The notes under the pieces: model-generated
What the model saw: only the letters and a program-made list of their open reading frames with translations
The model's database searches: none
What the model was told of the DNA's origin: nothing
NCBI GenBank assembly: GCA_037045185.1
Contig: JBAOHQ010000004.1
Span: 620,001-684,000, forward strand
Length of the DNA: 64,000 bases
Direction: 5' to 3'
Origin: JAKOUY01 sp037045185
GTDB taxonomy: Bacteria; Actinomycetota; Acidimicrobiia; Acidimicrobiales; Ilumatobacteraceae
Position numbers and translations under genes: made by a program
In this document: positions 53,420 to 64,000 of the stretch, piece after piece
Numbering within the stretch: position 1 is the stretch's first letter
Layout of the letters: each line of letters opens with the position of its first letter

Positions 53420-54179
53420 CCTGTTCGACCTCTCGGGCAAGGTGGCCATCGTCACCGGGTCGACCAAGGGCATCGGCCGGGCGATGGCCGAGGGGTTGGC
53501 CGCCGCCGGGGCGGCGGTGGTGGTCAGCAGTCGCAAGCAGGACCTGTGCGACGCCGCCGCGGCCGAGATCCGCCGGACCACGGGCGCCACCGTCGAAGCC
53601 CTGGCCTGCCATGTCGGTGACTGGGACGCCATCCCCGGCTTCGTCGACGAGGTCGTCCGCCGGACCGGAAGGGTGGACGTGCTGGTGAACAACGCCGGGA
53701 TCAACCCGGCGCGCCTGACGGTGTCGGACATGACGCTCGACTACTGGCGCAAGGTGTTCAACGTGAACCTCGAAGGCCCGCTGCGGATGAGCCAGTGCGT
53801 CGCCGAGCGGATGAAGACCCAAGGGGGCGGCAGCATCGTCAACATCGCCACCATGGCGGCCTACAGCGGCGGGTCCAACGTCAACGCCTACGGGGCCTGC
53901 AAGGCGGCGCTGATCAACCTCACCAAGAGCATGGCCCAGGAGTGGGCACCGTGGAAGATCCGGGTCAACGCCTTGTCGCCCGGGCCGTTCATGACCGAGA
54001 TGATGGAGGGTGGGGCGCGCACCTTCCCCGGGTTCATCGACCTGGTGGCCGGCGGGACGTTCCAGAAGCGCGTGGCCGACCCCCACGAGATCATCGGGCC
54101 CGTGCTCTACCTGGCCAGTGACGCATCGTCCTTCGTCACCGGCGACGACATGTCCGTTTCGGGGGGCATGTTCAAGTAG
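53409..54179 (+). CDS. Short-chain dehydrogenase/reductase
   Basis: 256 residues from GTG 53409. Rossmann TGSTKGIGRAMAEG, NNAGINPARLTVSD, the catalytic S-Y-K as NIATMAAYSGGSNVNAYGAC then KAALINLTKS, and SPGPFMTEMM. Classical SDR, probably NADPH-type given the SxK after the first glycines. Second gene of the rightward unit in the oxidoreductase cluster. Confidence 0.93.
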   Translation: MSVDLFDLSGKVAIVTGSTKGIGRAMAEGLAAAGAAVVVSSRKQDLCDAAAAEIRRTTGATVEALACHVGDWDAIPGFVDEVVRRTGRVDVLVNNAGINPARLTVSDMTLDYWRKVFNVNLEGPLRMSQCVAERMKTQGGGSIVNIATMAAYSGGSNVNAYGACKAALINLTKSMAQEWAPWKIRVNALSPGPFMTEMMEGGARTFPGFIDLVAGGTFQKRVADPHEIIGPVLYLASDASSFVTGDDMSVSGGMFK

Positions 54180-54195
54180 CCCTACGGTGGGCTGC

Positions 54196-54907
54196 ATGAG
54201 GTTTGACGGCAAGCGTGTGTTCGTGACCGGTGCGGCGTCGGGGATCGGGGCGGCCACGAGGGCCCGCTTCGAGCGGGAGGGGGCCGTCGTGTACGGCGCC
54301 GACATCGCCACCGCAGAAGGCGTTCACTTCTGCGACGTCACCGACCCGGCGTCGGTGACTGCGGCGGTCGGCGACGCGGCGGCGACGATGGGTGGCCTCG
54401 ACGTGGTCGCCAACGTCGCCGGCATCCAAGTCTTCCGCCGCTTCGCCGACCTGTCGGTGGAGCTGCTGCACCAGCACCTGTCGGTCAACACCATCGGCCC
54501 AGCACTGGTGGTGCAAGCCGCCCTCCCGCACCTGCCGCGCCTCGCGCGGCAACGTGGTGACCGTGGCCTCGATCTCGGCCAAGCAAGGCCAGCCGTACAA
54601 CGCCGCCTACTGCGCGTCGAAGGGTGCGGTGCGATTGCTGATGAAGTCGCTCGCCGTCGAGCTGGCGGCCGACGGGATCCGGGTGAACTGCGTGTGCCCC
54701 GGCGGCGTCGACACGCCGATGACCCAGAACGCACCGAGCTCCCTTCCCGCCGATGCCGACTGGAACCTGCTGACCAAGATGATGGGCGTCCTGCCTGGGT
54801 TCATGGAACCCGACGAGGTGGCCGCAGCGATCGCCTACCTGGCCTCGGACGACGCCCGCGGCGTGACCGGCGCCGAGATCGTCATCGACCACGGCACCCT
54901 GTGGTAG
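54196..54907 (+). CDS. Short-chain dehydrogenase/reductase, frame-disrupted
   Basis: About 236 residues. The first part (VFVTGAASGIGAATRARFER, NVAGIQVFRRFADL) is in one frame; near 54,545 the protein continues in another (RGNVVTVASISAKQGQPYNA, AYCASKGAVRLLMKSLAVEL, GAEIVIDHG). The catalytic Ser, Tyr and Lys are all in the second part. One base too many in CGCCTCGCGCGG would explain it, so an error is likely. Starts at ATG 54196, 16 bases after the previous SDR. Confidence 0.82.
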
Positions 54908-54911
54908 GCGC

Positions 54912-55881
54912 TCAGGGCTCGAGGACCACCTTGATCGCTCCGGACGAGCGGTCAGCGGCCACGCGGAACGCTTCGAGCCGCCTGCTCCAGCGGGAAGCGG
55001 TGGGTGATCATCGTGCGGGCGATGACCGGGTCGGCCGCCAGCGCGGCCGCGGCGTCGTCCACGTCCCGGCGGCCCTCGCCGTAGCGGTTGTACATGATCG
55101 TGGACAGCACCGACAGCTCCTTCATCAGCGCCATCACCCCCGGCACGGGCAGCGTGGTCATGTGCACCCCCAACACCAGCACGGTGGCGCCGGGCGAGGC
55201 AAGGCGCGCCGCGGTCTCCATGGCCGAGGCGCTGCCCGCCGCCTCCACGGTCACGTCGTAGTCGGCTCGGTCGTCGGGGTCGACGATGCGCGCCCCGATG
55301 GCCCGCCCGGCGTCGGCCTGGGCCGGATGGCGGGCGATCAGGCTGACGTCGGCGCCCATCGCCTTGGCCCCGGCCACCGCGGTGAGCCCGATGCTTCCCG
55401 CGCCCACCACCGCGACCGAGGTGCCGGCGGTGACGCCCGCCAGGCGCAGCCCGTGCATCGACACGGCCATCGGCTCCACCAGTGAGGCATTGTGGACTCC
55501 GAGCCCATCGGGCAGGGCGACGAGTGACCGCTCGGGGACGCGTAGCCAGGTGGCCATCCCCCCGTCGCTGCCGGTCCCCACCATGGTGGGCAGGCCCACC
55601 CGGCAGCGGTGGTAGTTGCCGGGCACGCACTGGTCGCAGACACCGCAGGGTCGCACGGGTTCGATCGCCACCGGGGTCCCATCGGTGAGCCGACCGGAGA
55701 TCTCATGGCCGTAGGTGAACGGCATCGGACCCCACTCCAGCATGTGCAGGTCTGATCCGCAGATCCCGCAGGCGGCCACGCGCACCAGCGTGTCGCCGAG
55801 CGATGGGTCCGGCTCGGGGAGATCGACCACGTGGAGGCCGGCCTCGGTGTTGCGCACGCCGCGCATCGTTGGTTCGGTCAT
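54912..55881 (-). CDS. Zinc-dependent alcohol dehydrogenase, C-terminus frame-disrupted
   Basis: About 322 residues of the medium-chain dehydrogenase family. ACGICGSDLHMLEWGPMPFTYGHEISG holds the catalytic zinc ligands, CGVCDQCVPGNYHRC the structural zinc cysteines, and VAVVGAGSIGLTAVAGAKAMG the NAD(P) site. Near 54,980 the frame ends early (ARSVPRGR), but the adjacent frame continues RLEAFRVAADRSSGAIKVVLEP to a normal stop at 54912, so a one-base indel is likely. It converges on the SDR cluster. Confidence 0.83.
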
Positions 55882-55919
55882 CGGCGAGTTCCTAGCACGA
55901 CCGGCTAGGTTCGGTCGCC

Positions 55920-56486
55920 GTGATCCTCTCCGACCGGTCGCTGCGTGAACAGATCGCCGCGGGGCGCATCGTCATCGATCCGTTCGACCCCGGTTGCGTC
56001 CAGCCGTCGTCGGTCGACGTCAAGATCAGCGGCCTGTTCCGGGTGTTCCGCAACCACACGGCCAGGCTCATCGACGTCAAAGAGGACATGACCAGCCTCA
56101 CCGAACTGGTCGAGATCCCCGACGACGGGGTGTTCATCCTCCACCCCGGGGAATTCGTCCTTGGCAGCACCGCCGAGCGGGTGGCGGTTCCCGACGACAT
56201 GGTCGCGCGCATCGACGGCAAGAGCAGCCTCGGCCGGCTTGGGTTGATCATCCACTCCACCGCCGGCTTCATCGACCCGGGGTTCGACGGGCACATCACC
56301 CTCGAGCTGACCAACATCGCCACCCTGCCCATCACGCTGTACCCGAACATGAAGGTGGGTCAGGTGAGCTTCATGATGATGACCACCGCGGCCGAGCACC
56401 CCTACGGCACCGGGCCGCTTGGCTCCAAGTACCACGGCCAGCGCGGCCCGACGCCCAGCCGGTACTTCGAGAACTTCCGCAGGTGA
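55920..56486 (+). CDS. dcd: dCTP deaminase
   Basis: 188 residues. GCVQPSSVDVKISG, DGKSSLGRLGLIIHSTAGFIDPGFDGHITLEL (catalytic Glu in TLEL, trimer contact) and GSKYHGQRGPTPSRY are the standard dCTP deaminase blocks. It makes dUTP, or dUMP directly in the bifunctional actinobacterial type, for thymidylate supply. ATG follows the divergent dehydrogenase promoter by 38 bases. Confidence 0.93.
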   Translation: MILSDRSLREQIAAGRIVIDPFDPGCVQPSSVDVKISGLFRVFRNHTARLIDVKEDMTSLTELVEIPDDGVFILHPGEFVLGSTAERVAVPDDMVARIDGKSSLGRLGLIIHSTAGFIDPGFDGHITLELTNIATLPITLYPNMKVGQVSFMMMTTAAEHPYGTGPLGSKYHGQRGPTPSRYFENFRR

Positions 56487-56562
56487 CAGCTCGGCCGCCG
56501 TATGCCCGGAGTCACACGCCCAGCGTGACGATGGCCTCTGGCAACAGTCGTATGCTGGGGTG

Positions 56563-56988
56563 ATGGCCAGCAAGAAGGCGTACATCGAACATCTCCGCAA
56601 CGTTCCGCTGTTCCAGGGATGTTCCAACAGGGACCTCGAGAAGATCGCCAAGGCGGGGGATGAGGTGCGCATGCCCGCCGGTTCGTTGATCCTCGATCAG
56701 GGCCAGACGGGCCGCGAGGCCTTCGTCGTCCTCGACGGCACCGTCGTCGCCAAGCGCAACGGCAAGAAGATCGCCAACCTCGGCCGCGGCGCCGTGGTGG
56801 GCGAGCTCTCGCTGCTCGATCACGGGCCGCGTACCGCGACGGTGATCTGCGAGACCGACTGCGAACTGCTGCTGCTCGATCAGCGCAACTTCATGGGCGT
56901 GCTCGACGAGGTGCCGGCGCTGGCGCACAAGCTGCTCGCCACCCTGGCCGGGCGCATCCGAGACCTCGACCGCCAGTACTACGGCTGA
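56563..56988 (+). CDS. Cyclic nucleotide-binding domain protein
   Basis: 141 residues of a single CRP-like cupin domain: FQGCSNRDLEKIAKAGDEV, AGSLILDQGQTGREAFVVLDGTV, GAVVGELSLLDHGPRTATVI (phosphate-binding cassette) and VLDEVPALAHKLL. No DNA-binding domain or transporter is attached, so it is a stand-alone sensor. Starts at ATG 56563. Confidence 0.88.
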   Translation: MASKKAYIEHLRNVPLFQGCSNRDLEKIAKAGDEVRMPAGSLILDQGQTGREAFVVLDGTVVAKRNGKKIANLGRGAVVGELSLLDHGPRTATVICETDCELLLLDQRNFMGVLDEVPALAHKLLATLAGRIRDLDRQYYG

Positions 56989-57110
56989 ACCTGGTCCTGG
57001 TCGACGGCCCAGCGCCGTCGTCAGGCGCCCGCCGGCACGGCGGTCAAGCAGCTGCGGCGAGATCGCAGGGTGGGGCGCGACGGCCACCGTCGATTAGCGT
57101 CCGTAGTGCC

Positions 57111-59680
57111 ATGAGTACGCACGCGTCTCCCTCCGCGCCGGAGCCCCAGGGGCCCAAGCGCATCAAGCCATACCAGCTGGTCATCGGCATCGGCATCTTC
57201 ATGGGTCTGTTCACCATGGTGTCGGGAATCCTCCCGCAGATCACCTCGTGGCACGACACCAAGCAGCCGTCGCGGGAGGTGTTCGGCGGGGTGCCGGGCG
57301 CCCTGCAGGTGGCGTTCTACACCGTGATCCCGGTGATGCTGGTGTGGGGAGCGTTCGCCTTCGCCGCCCGCGTGCGCAACTGGGAGCGCGGCGGCCCCGA
57401 TCGCCGGCGGACCACCCGATCCAACGTCAAGCGCCGCCTCGGCGACTTCCGCGCCGGCGTGTACATGCAGACGCTGCTCCGCGATGCCGGCGCCGGGCTG
57501 ATGCACTCGATGATCTACTTCGGGTTCCTCGGCCTGCTGGCCGTGACCACCGTGCTGGAAGTGGACCACCAGCTGCCCGAGAGCATGAAGTTCCTGCACG
57601 GCAAGACCTACCTGGGATACAGCTTCGTCGGCGACCTCGCCGGGGTGGTGTTCCTTGCCGGCATCGTCTGGGCCGTGGTGCGCCGCTACGTGCAGCGCCC
57701 CTACCGCATCCGGATCAAGACCAAGCCGGAGCACGCGTTGATCCTCGGGACGTTCTTCGTCATCGGTGTGTCCGGGTTCCTGGCCGAAGCGACGCGCATC
57801 GCCGCAGAGGGCCAGCCGGGTCACGAGAAGTGGAGCTTCGTCGGCTACCCGCTGTCGAACCTGTACGACGGGATGTCGGCGACGAGCCTCGATCGCTGGC
57901 ACCAGATCATGTGGGTCGCCCACGTCGTCGCCTTCGTGGTGTTCCTGGCGATCCTTCCGATCACCATGCTGCGGCACATGTTCACCTCGCCGCTGAACAT
58001 GTACCTGCGTGACAAGGACCGCCCGAAGGGGGCGATGAAAGCCATGCCGAACCTGGCCGAGACCGAACTGGAGACGTTCGGGGCCAGCGTGGTGGAGGAC
58101 TTCACCTGGAAGCAGCTGCTCGACACCGACGCCTGCACGATGTGCGGCCGGTGCACCAGCGTGTGCCCGGCCCACGCCACCGGCAAGCCGCTGGACCCCG
58201 CGAGATCGTGCTGAAGACGGGCGAGGTCATGGCCGCCAGTGCCGCCCACGGGCACGTGACCCCGCCCATCGGCACCGTCGCCGAGATCACCATCTCGTCC
58301 AACTCGCTGTTCGAGCGGATCACCGCCGAGGAGGTGTGGAGCTGCACCACGTGCAAGGCCTGTGACGAGATCTGCCCGGTGAACATCGAGATCCTCGACA
58401 AGATCCTGGACATGCGCCGGTACCTGTCGTTGATGGAGAGCAACTTCCCGGCCGAGTTGGGCAACGCCTACCGGGCGATGGAGAACCAGTCCAACCCGTG
58501 GGGCATGAACCAGGGCGAGCGCGCCGACTGGGCCAAGGGCATGGACGACGTGACCATCGCCGACCCCAGCCAGCCGCTTACCGCCGAGTACCTCTACTGG
58601 GTGGGTTGCGCCGGTTCGTTCGACGACAAGAACAAGAAGGTCACCCAGGCAATGGCCAAGCTGCTGCAGCGGGCCGGTCTGGACGTGGCCATCCTCGGGC
58701 CCAGCGAGATGTGCACCGGGGACTCGGCGCGGCGCAGCGGCAACGAGTACCTGTTCCAGATGCTCGCCCAGCCGAACATCGACATGCTCAACGGGATGGG
58801 CGTGAAGAAGATCATCGCCCAGTGCCCGCACTGCTTCAACACGCTGAAGAACGAGTACCCCCAACTGGGCGGGCACTACGAGGTCGTCCACCACACCCAA
58901 CTGCTCGAGGACCTCATCGCCAGCGGCACGTTGGACGTCAGCCAGGCAACGCTGGAGGAGCGGATCACCTACCACGACTCGTGCTACCTCGGCCGGCACA
59001 ACGACGTCTACCTGGCGCCGCGCAAGGTGGTGGGCAGCATCAAGGGCATCGAGGTCGTCGAGATGCCGCGCAACGGCACCAAGGGCATGTGCTGCGGCGC
59101 CGGCGGGGCGCGGATGTGGATGGAGGAGTCCATCGGCGTCAAGGTCAACGACGAGCGCGCCCGTGAGGCCATCTCCACCGGGGCCTCGCGCGTCGCCACG
59201 GCCTGCCCGTTCTGCTACATCATGCTCGACGACGGGGTGAAGGCCGCCGGGGTTGAGGACGACCAGGTCAAGGTGGCCGACATCTCGATCCACCTCCTGG
59301 AGGCGATCGAGGCCGGGGAGCGTCGCCTGGCCTCGCCACCCGCGCCGCTGGCGACGGAGACACCGGTGGTCATCTCCCCACTCGCTCGTCGAGCCGTCGC
59401 CACCCTGGCGCCCGAGCCCGTCATCGAAGCTGCGCCGGACAACCTGAAGCTCCTGCTGGGGGTCGGTCCGAAGAACGAGGAGATCCTCCACGCTGCCGGG
59501 GTCACCACCTTCGAGCAGCTGGCGGCGATGACCCCTGCCGACATTCAGGCGATCATGCCCGACAGCCAGGATGCCCGGGTTGAGCGTGAGGACTGGGTGG
59601 GCCAGGCTCGGCGCTTCGCCGAGGCCAAGGCACAGGGGATCGACCCGGCCTCGATCGCCGAGGGCAACCAGGTCACCTGA
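57111..59680 (+). CDS. Membrane iron-sulfur reductase (HdrE/CCG type), frame-disrupted, with C-terminal HhH domain
   Basis: About 856 residues. The N-terminal membrane part has five to six helices (LVIGIGIFMGLFTMVSGILP, SMIYFGFLGLLAVTTVLEVD...). Two [4Fe-4S] clusters follow: CTMCGRCTSVCPAHATGKPL, then after a frame change near 58,198 CTTCKACDEICPVNIEI. Then come two CCG domains (YWVGCAGSFDDKNK ... CPHCFNTLKNEYP; YHDSCYLGRHND ... GMCCGAGGARMW ... CPFCYIML). A missing C in a CCCC run explains the shift. The C-terminus is a helix-hairpin-helix-like module (LKLLLGVGPKNEEILHAAGV). It resembles mycobacterial Rv0338c and probably passes electrons from a donor to the quinone pool. Confidence 0.88.
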
Positions 59681-60452
59681 CCTGCTCGTCCTGAGCCGGC
59701 GGGACACCCACCATCGCTTGGGCGGCGACGGCAGCGGCGGCCGCGGCGACGGCCTCGGCGTCGCCCAGGTATTCGGCCGACTGCACGGCCAGCCTGGCGT
59801 CGAGCACGTAGCGCCGGGGGGCGCCGGTGGGGATGTTGAGCTCGGCGATCGCGGACTCGCCGATGCCTTCGAGGTGCATGACCAGGGCGCGCAGCGAGTT
59901 GCCGTGGGCGACGATCAGCACGTCAGAGCCGCAGAGCAGCTGCGGCGCCACGACGTCGTGCCAGTAGGGCAGGACCCGAGCGACGACGTCCTTGAGGCAT
60001 TCGCCGGCCGGCAGGACATCGGGGGGGAGCAGCCGGTAACGCGGGTCGTTGACCGGGTGCTCCGGGCTCGTGGGTTCGACCGGCGGGGGTGGGACGTCGT
60101 AGCTCCGCCGCCACAGGTTGGTCTGCTCGGCGCCGTGACGTTCGGTGGTGGCCTTCTTGTCCAACCCCTGCAAACCCCCGTAGTGCCGTTCGTTGAGCCG
60201 CCAGTGGCGCTGCACCGGCAACCACAGCTGGCCCATCGCCTCCAGGGCCAGGTTGCAGGTGTGCACGGCGCGGGTGAGCACCGACGTGTGGGCGACGTCG
60301 AAGCGCAGCCCGGCGTCGGCCATCGTGACGCCCGCAGCGGCCGCTTCGGTGCGGCCCTGCTCGGTGAGCGGCACGTCGTGCCACCCGGTGAAGAGGTTGT
60401 CGAGGTTCCACGTGGACTGCCCGTGGCGAAGGATGACGAGGGTGCCGGTCAC
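59673..60452 (-). CDS. gpmA: 2,3-bisphosphoglycerate-dependent phosphoglycerate mutase
   Basis: 259 residues. LVILRHGQSTWNLDNLFTGWHD carries the phospho-His, LNERHYGGLQGLDKK the catalytic Glu, and VLIVAHGNSLRALVMHLEG the second His; the IGESAIAELNIPTGAPRRYVLD end is typical of the full-length dPGM group. It converges 3-phosphoglycerate and 2-phosphoglycerate in glycolysis. Convergent with the Fe-S reductase, with an 8-base overlap. Confidence 0.94.
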   Translation of the reverse strand: MTGTLVILRHGQSTWNLDNLFTGWHDVPLTEQGRTEAAAAGVTMADAGLRFDVAHTSVLTRAVHTCNLALEAMGQLWLPVQRHWRLNERHYGGLQGLDKKATTERHGAEQTNLWRRSYDVPPPPVEPTSPEHPVNDPRYRLLPPDVLPAGECLKDVVARVLPYWHDVVAPQLLCGSDVLIVAHGNSLRALVMHLEGIGESAIAELNIPTGAPRRYVLDARLAVQSAEYLGDAEAVAAAAAAVAAQAMVGVPPAQDEQVR

Positions 60453-60544
60453 GGCGCCAGCGTAGGCGTCTCACCCGTCGCCAACCCAGCCACCAACCTG
60501 GCCACTCAACCTGGCCGCCAAGCTGGCCACTCAACAGGTGGCGA

Positions 60545-60925
60545 TCAGTTCACACCCAGCGCGGCGCGCAGCCCGGCGATGTCGTCGGCGCCGAACACCA
60601 CCCGGTTGCCGGTGGCCACGTAGATGGTGTCGACGTTGATCCCGGCCTCGGCGATGCGCCGGGCCAGGTCGGCCAGCTCACCCGGGCGATCGTGCACCTC
60701 GGCGACCACCACCTCGTGCTCACGGGTGATGACCGCCTGGTGGGTCAGCGCCAGGGCATGGCGGACCGGTTCGGCATGCGGCACCAAGATGTGCAACTCG
60801 GCCGTCTCGCCGCGCCCGATGCAGGTCGCCGCGGCGAGGTTGACGCCGGCGTCACTGATCGCCGCAGCGATCGATGCCAGCACTCCCGGCTTGTTGTCCA
60901 CCTCGATGACGATGTCCACCGACAT
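60545..60925 (-). CDS. Tandem ACT-domain protein
   Basis: 126 residues from ATG 60925. Two ACT modules: VDIVIEVDNKPGVLASIAAAISDAGVNLAA and VVVAEVHDRPGELADLARRIAEAGINVDTIY, each with the N/D-x-P-G turn that forms the amino-acid site at the dimer interface. There is no enzyme domain, so it may be a small-molecule sensor that regulates a partner. The 90-bp gap to gpmA contains short CCTGGCC-type repeats. Confidence 0.85.
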   Translation of the reverse strand: MSVDIVIEVDNKPGVLASIAAAISDAGVNLAAATCIGRGETAELHILVPHAEPVRHALALTHQAVITREHEVVVAEVHDRPGELADLARRIAEAGINVDTIYVATGNRVVFGADDIAGLRAALGVN

Positions 60926-61032
60926 GTCCACCTCCACGTGCGTCAGGGTCGTTGCCGCATTGTGACACGCCCCGGCACGCAGGGAGAACACCCCGGCACG
61001 CCCACCCGGCGGGGCGATGGGCGAACTCAGAA

Positions 61033-61053
61033 GTTGAGTCGTATCGACTCAAG
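61033..61053. promoter_or_regulatory. HAIR element 1 (HspR operator)
   Basis: GTTGAGT-N7-ACTCAAG, one base from the consensus CTTGAGT-N7-ACTCAAG bound by the heat-shock repressor HspR. It lies 84 bases before dnaK. Confidence 0.85.
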
Positions 61054-61096
61054 AAAGCCGGTCGCCGAGTTGCCAGCGAAGCAACCCCAGCCTAAA

Positions 61097-61117
61097 CTTG
61101 CGTCATCCCCACTCAAG
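61097..61117. promoter_or_regulatory. HAIR element 2 (HspR operator)
   Basis: CTTGCGT-N7-ACTCAAG, one mismatch from the HspR consensus, ending 19 bases before dnaK and just above the AGGAG ribosome site. Together with element 1 it would allow cooperative repression of the dnaK operon. Confidence 0.8.
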
Positions 61118-61136
61118 TTTCAGGAGAACAGCCACC

Positions 61137-62989
<1,853 letters not shown>

Positions 62990-62993
<4 letters not shown>

Positions 62994-63577
62994 CCACGAT
63001 GGCTGACGAGTTCGACGACGAACTGAATCCCGATGTCGAGCGGGCCAACGAGGTGGAGGACTTCACCGATGGGATCGAGCGTCCCGCCGGTGAACCCGCC
63101 GCCGACACGGCCGGTCGTGAGGCGGCCGAGGACGAGGCCGCGGCGCTCGTCGAGCACGACGTCGAGGCCCTGCTGGCCGAGCGTGACACGTTCAAGGACG
63201 CCGCGCTGCGCCTGCAGGCAGACTTCGAGAACTACCGCAAGCGGGTGACCGCCCAGCACGGCGACGACATCGACCGGGCCACCGGGCGGCTGGCCGAGTC
63301 CCTGCTCCCCGTGCTCGACGCCTGCGAGGCGGCGTTCGTCCAGCACCCCGCAGAGATCGAGCCGCTGTTCAACCTGCTGCTCGGGGAGCTACGCAAGCAG
63401 GGCCTGGAGGCCATGCACCTCGACGGCCAACCCTTCGACCCGACGCTGGCCGAGGCGGTCCTGCACGAGCCGGGTGACGGCTCGACGGACACGCCCGTGG
63501 TCAGCGAGGTGCTGCGCAGCGGCTACACCTGGAAGGGCAAGGTCCTGCGCGCCGCCATGGTCAAGGTCGCCGGCTGA
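62990..63577 (+). CDS. grpE: Nucleotide exchange factor GrpE
   Basis: 195 residues from GTG 62990 overlapping the dnaK stop (GTGA); ATG 62999 is an alternative. A long acidic, Glu/Ala-rich N-terminus is followed by the coiled coil (VEALLAERDTFKDAALRLQA, DFENYRKRV) and the beta-wing domain (EAMHLDGQPFDPTLAEAVLH). It releases ADP from DnaK. Confidence 0.95.
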
Positions 63578-63591
63578 CAGGACGGTGAGCG

Positions 63592-64000
63592 ATGGCTGCC
63601 CAGCGCGAGTGGTACGAGAAGGACTACTACAAGATCCTCGGTGTGGCGGACACGGCCACGCCCAAGGAGATCACCAAGGCGTACCGCAAGCTGGCCCGCG
63701 ACAACCACCCCGACACCCATCCGGGGGACGCCGCCGCCGAGGACCGGTTCAAGGAGGCCAGCGCGGCCTACGACGTCCTCGGTGACGAGGCCAAGCGCAA
63801 GGAGTACGACGAGGTCCGCGCGCTGGGCCCGATGCAGTTCGGCCGTGGCGGGCCGAACGGGCCAACGGGGGGACCGTTCAACTTCAACGTCGGCGCCGAC
63901 GGCCTCGGCGACCTGCTCGGGCAGATGTTCAACCGGGGCGGGCGCGCCGGGCGCGGCCGTGGCGCCTCGGCGGCCGCCGGGCCGATGCGCGGCGACGACC
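63592..64000 (+). CDS. dnaJ: Chaperone DnaJ, 5' part
   Basis: 136 residues to the window edge. The J-domain is complete (YYKILGVADTATPKEITKAY, HPD tripeptide in DNHPDTHPGD, FKEASAAYDVLGDEAKRKEYD) and is followed by the start of the Gly/Phe-rich region (QFGRGGPNG..., FNRGGRAGRGRG). It starts 14 bases after grpE. The zinc-finger and C-terminal domains are outside. Confidence 0.96.
   Translation, partial: MAAQREWYEKDYYKILGVADTATPKEITKAYRKLARDNHPDTHPGDAAAEDRFKEASAAYDVLGDEAKRKEYDEVRALGPMQFGRGGPNGPTGGPFNFNVGADGLGDLLGQMFNRGGRAGRGRGASAAAGPMRGDD

Noticed and set aside
60480..60544. Tandem repeat upstream of gpmA
   Set aside because: Short CCTGGCC/CTGGCCACTCAA words recur irregularly; too short and imperfect to be called an element.

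Overview
The window looks like a chromosomal segment of a high-GC actinobacterium, most plausibly an acidimicrobiia-type lineage (inference). The signs are GTG/TTG starts, GTGA/ATGA gene overlaps, gyrB-gyrA followed by a DUF3566 membrane protein and tRNA-Ile, HspR-type operators in front of dnaK-grpE-dnaJ, several luciferase-like (LLM) oxidoreductases, and a cell-wall lysozyme-like protein with Thr-rich linkers. No rRNA, CRISPR array, integrase or intact IS element was seen.

Layout. 1-5.4 kb: gyrB (5' end outside), gyrA, a TadE-like protein, DUF3566 protein and tRNA-Ile. 5.4-8.4 kb: a 2.9-kb islet bounded by an 80-bp direct repeat of the tRNA-Ile 3' end plus its terminator; it carries a beta-propeller fragment, cupin, DUF402 protein and a retropepsin-like pair, but no recombinase. 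8.4-16.8 kb: dehydrogenase, DUF1003, PRC/MgtE_N/CBS protein, CoA-transferase, VOC protein, LLM enzyme, two palindromic REP-like repeats and a molybdopterin oxidoreductase. 16.9-21.1 kb: a complete ABC importer (binding protein, two permeases, ATPase) and tRNA-Ala. 21-28.5 kb: two sulfotransferases, ribokinase-like kinase, a metal-responsive-looking DUF302 unit, ERCC4 nuclease and an ars operon (ArsR-phosphatase fusion, aquaporin, ArsC, LLM enzyme). 28.9-32.1 kb: VapBC-type pair, tRNA-Arg, LysM/lysozyme-like protein, membrane protein, tRNA-Ser. 32.1-37.8 kb: a dpp-type peptide importer whose binding protein appears circularly permuted. 37.9-47.7 kb: P450 pseudogene, low-GC lipoprotein, tRNA-Ser, tadA, two more REP-like repeats, MBL-fold protein, AI-2E protein, winged-helix glycosylase-like protein, cyclophilin, ABC1 kinase, MarR regulator, tRNA-Gly. 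47.7-56 kb: binding protein, class IV aminotransferase and a TetR-linked oxidoreductase cluster. 56-64 kb: dcd, cNMP-binding protein, membrane Fe-S reductase, phosphoglycerate mutase, ACT protein, and dnaK-grpE-dnaJ (3' end outside).

At least eight otherwise good genes are interrupted by a single frame change with intact protein sequence on both sides. This suggests residual indel errors in the assembly and tempers any claim of gene loss. The most unusual items are the permuted peptide-binding protein, the four-copy palindromic repeat family, the tRNA-Ile islet, and strong hairpins placed between binding protein and first permease in both importers.
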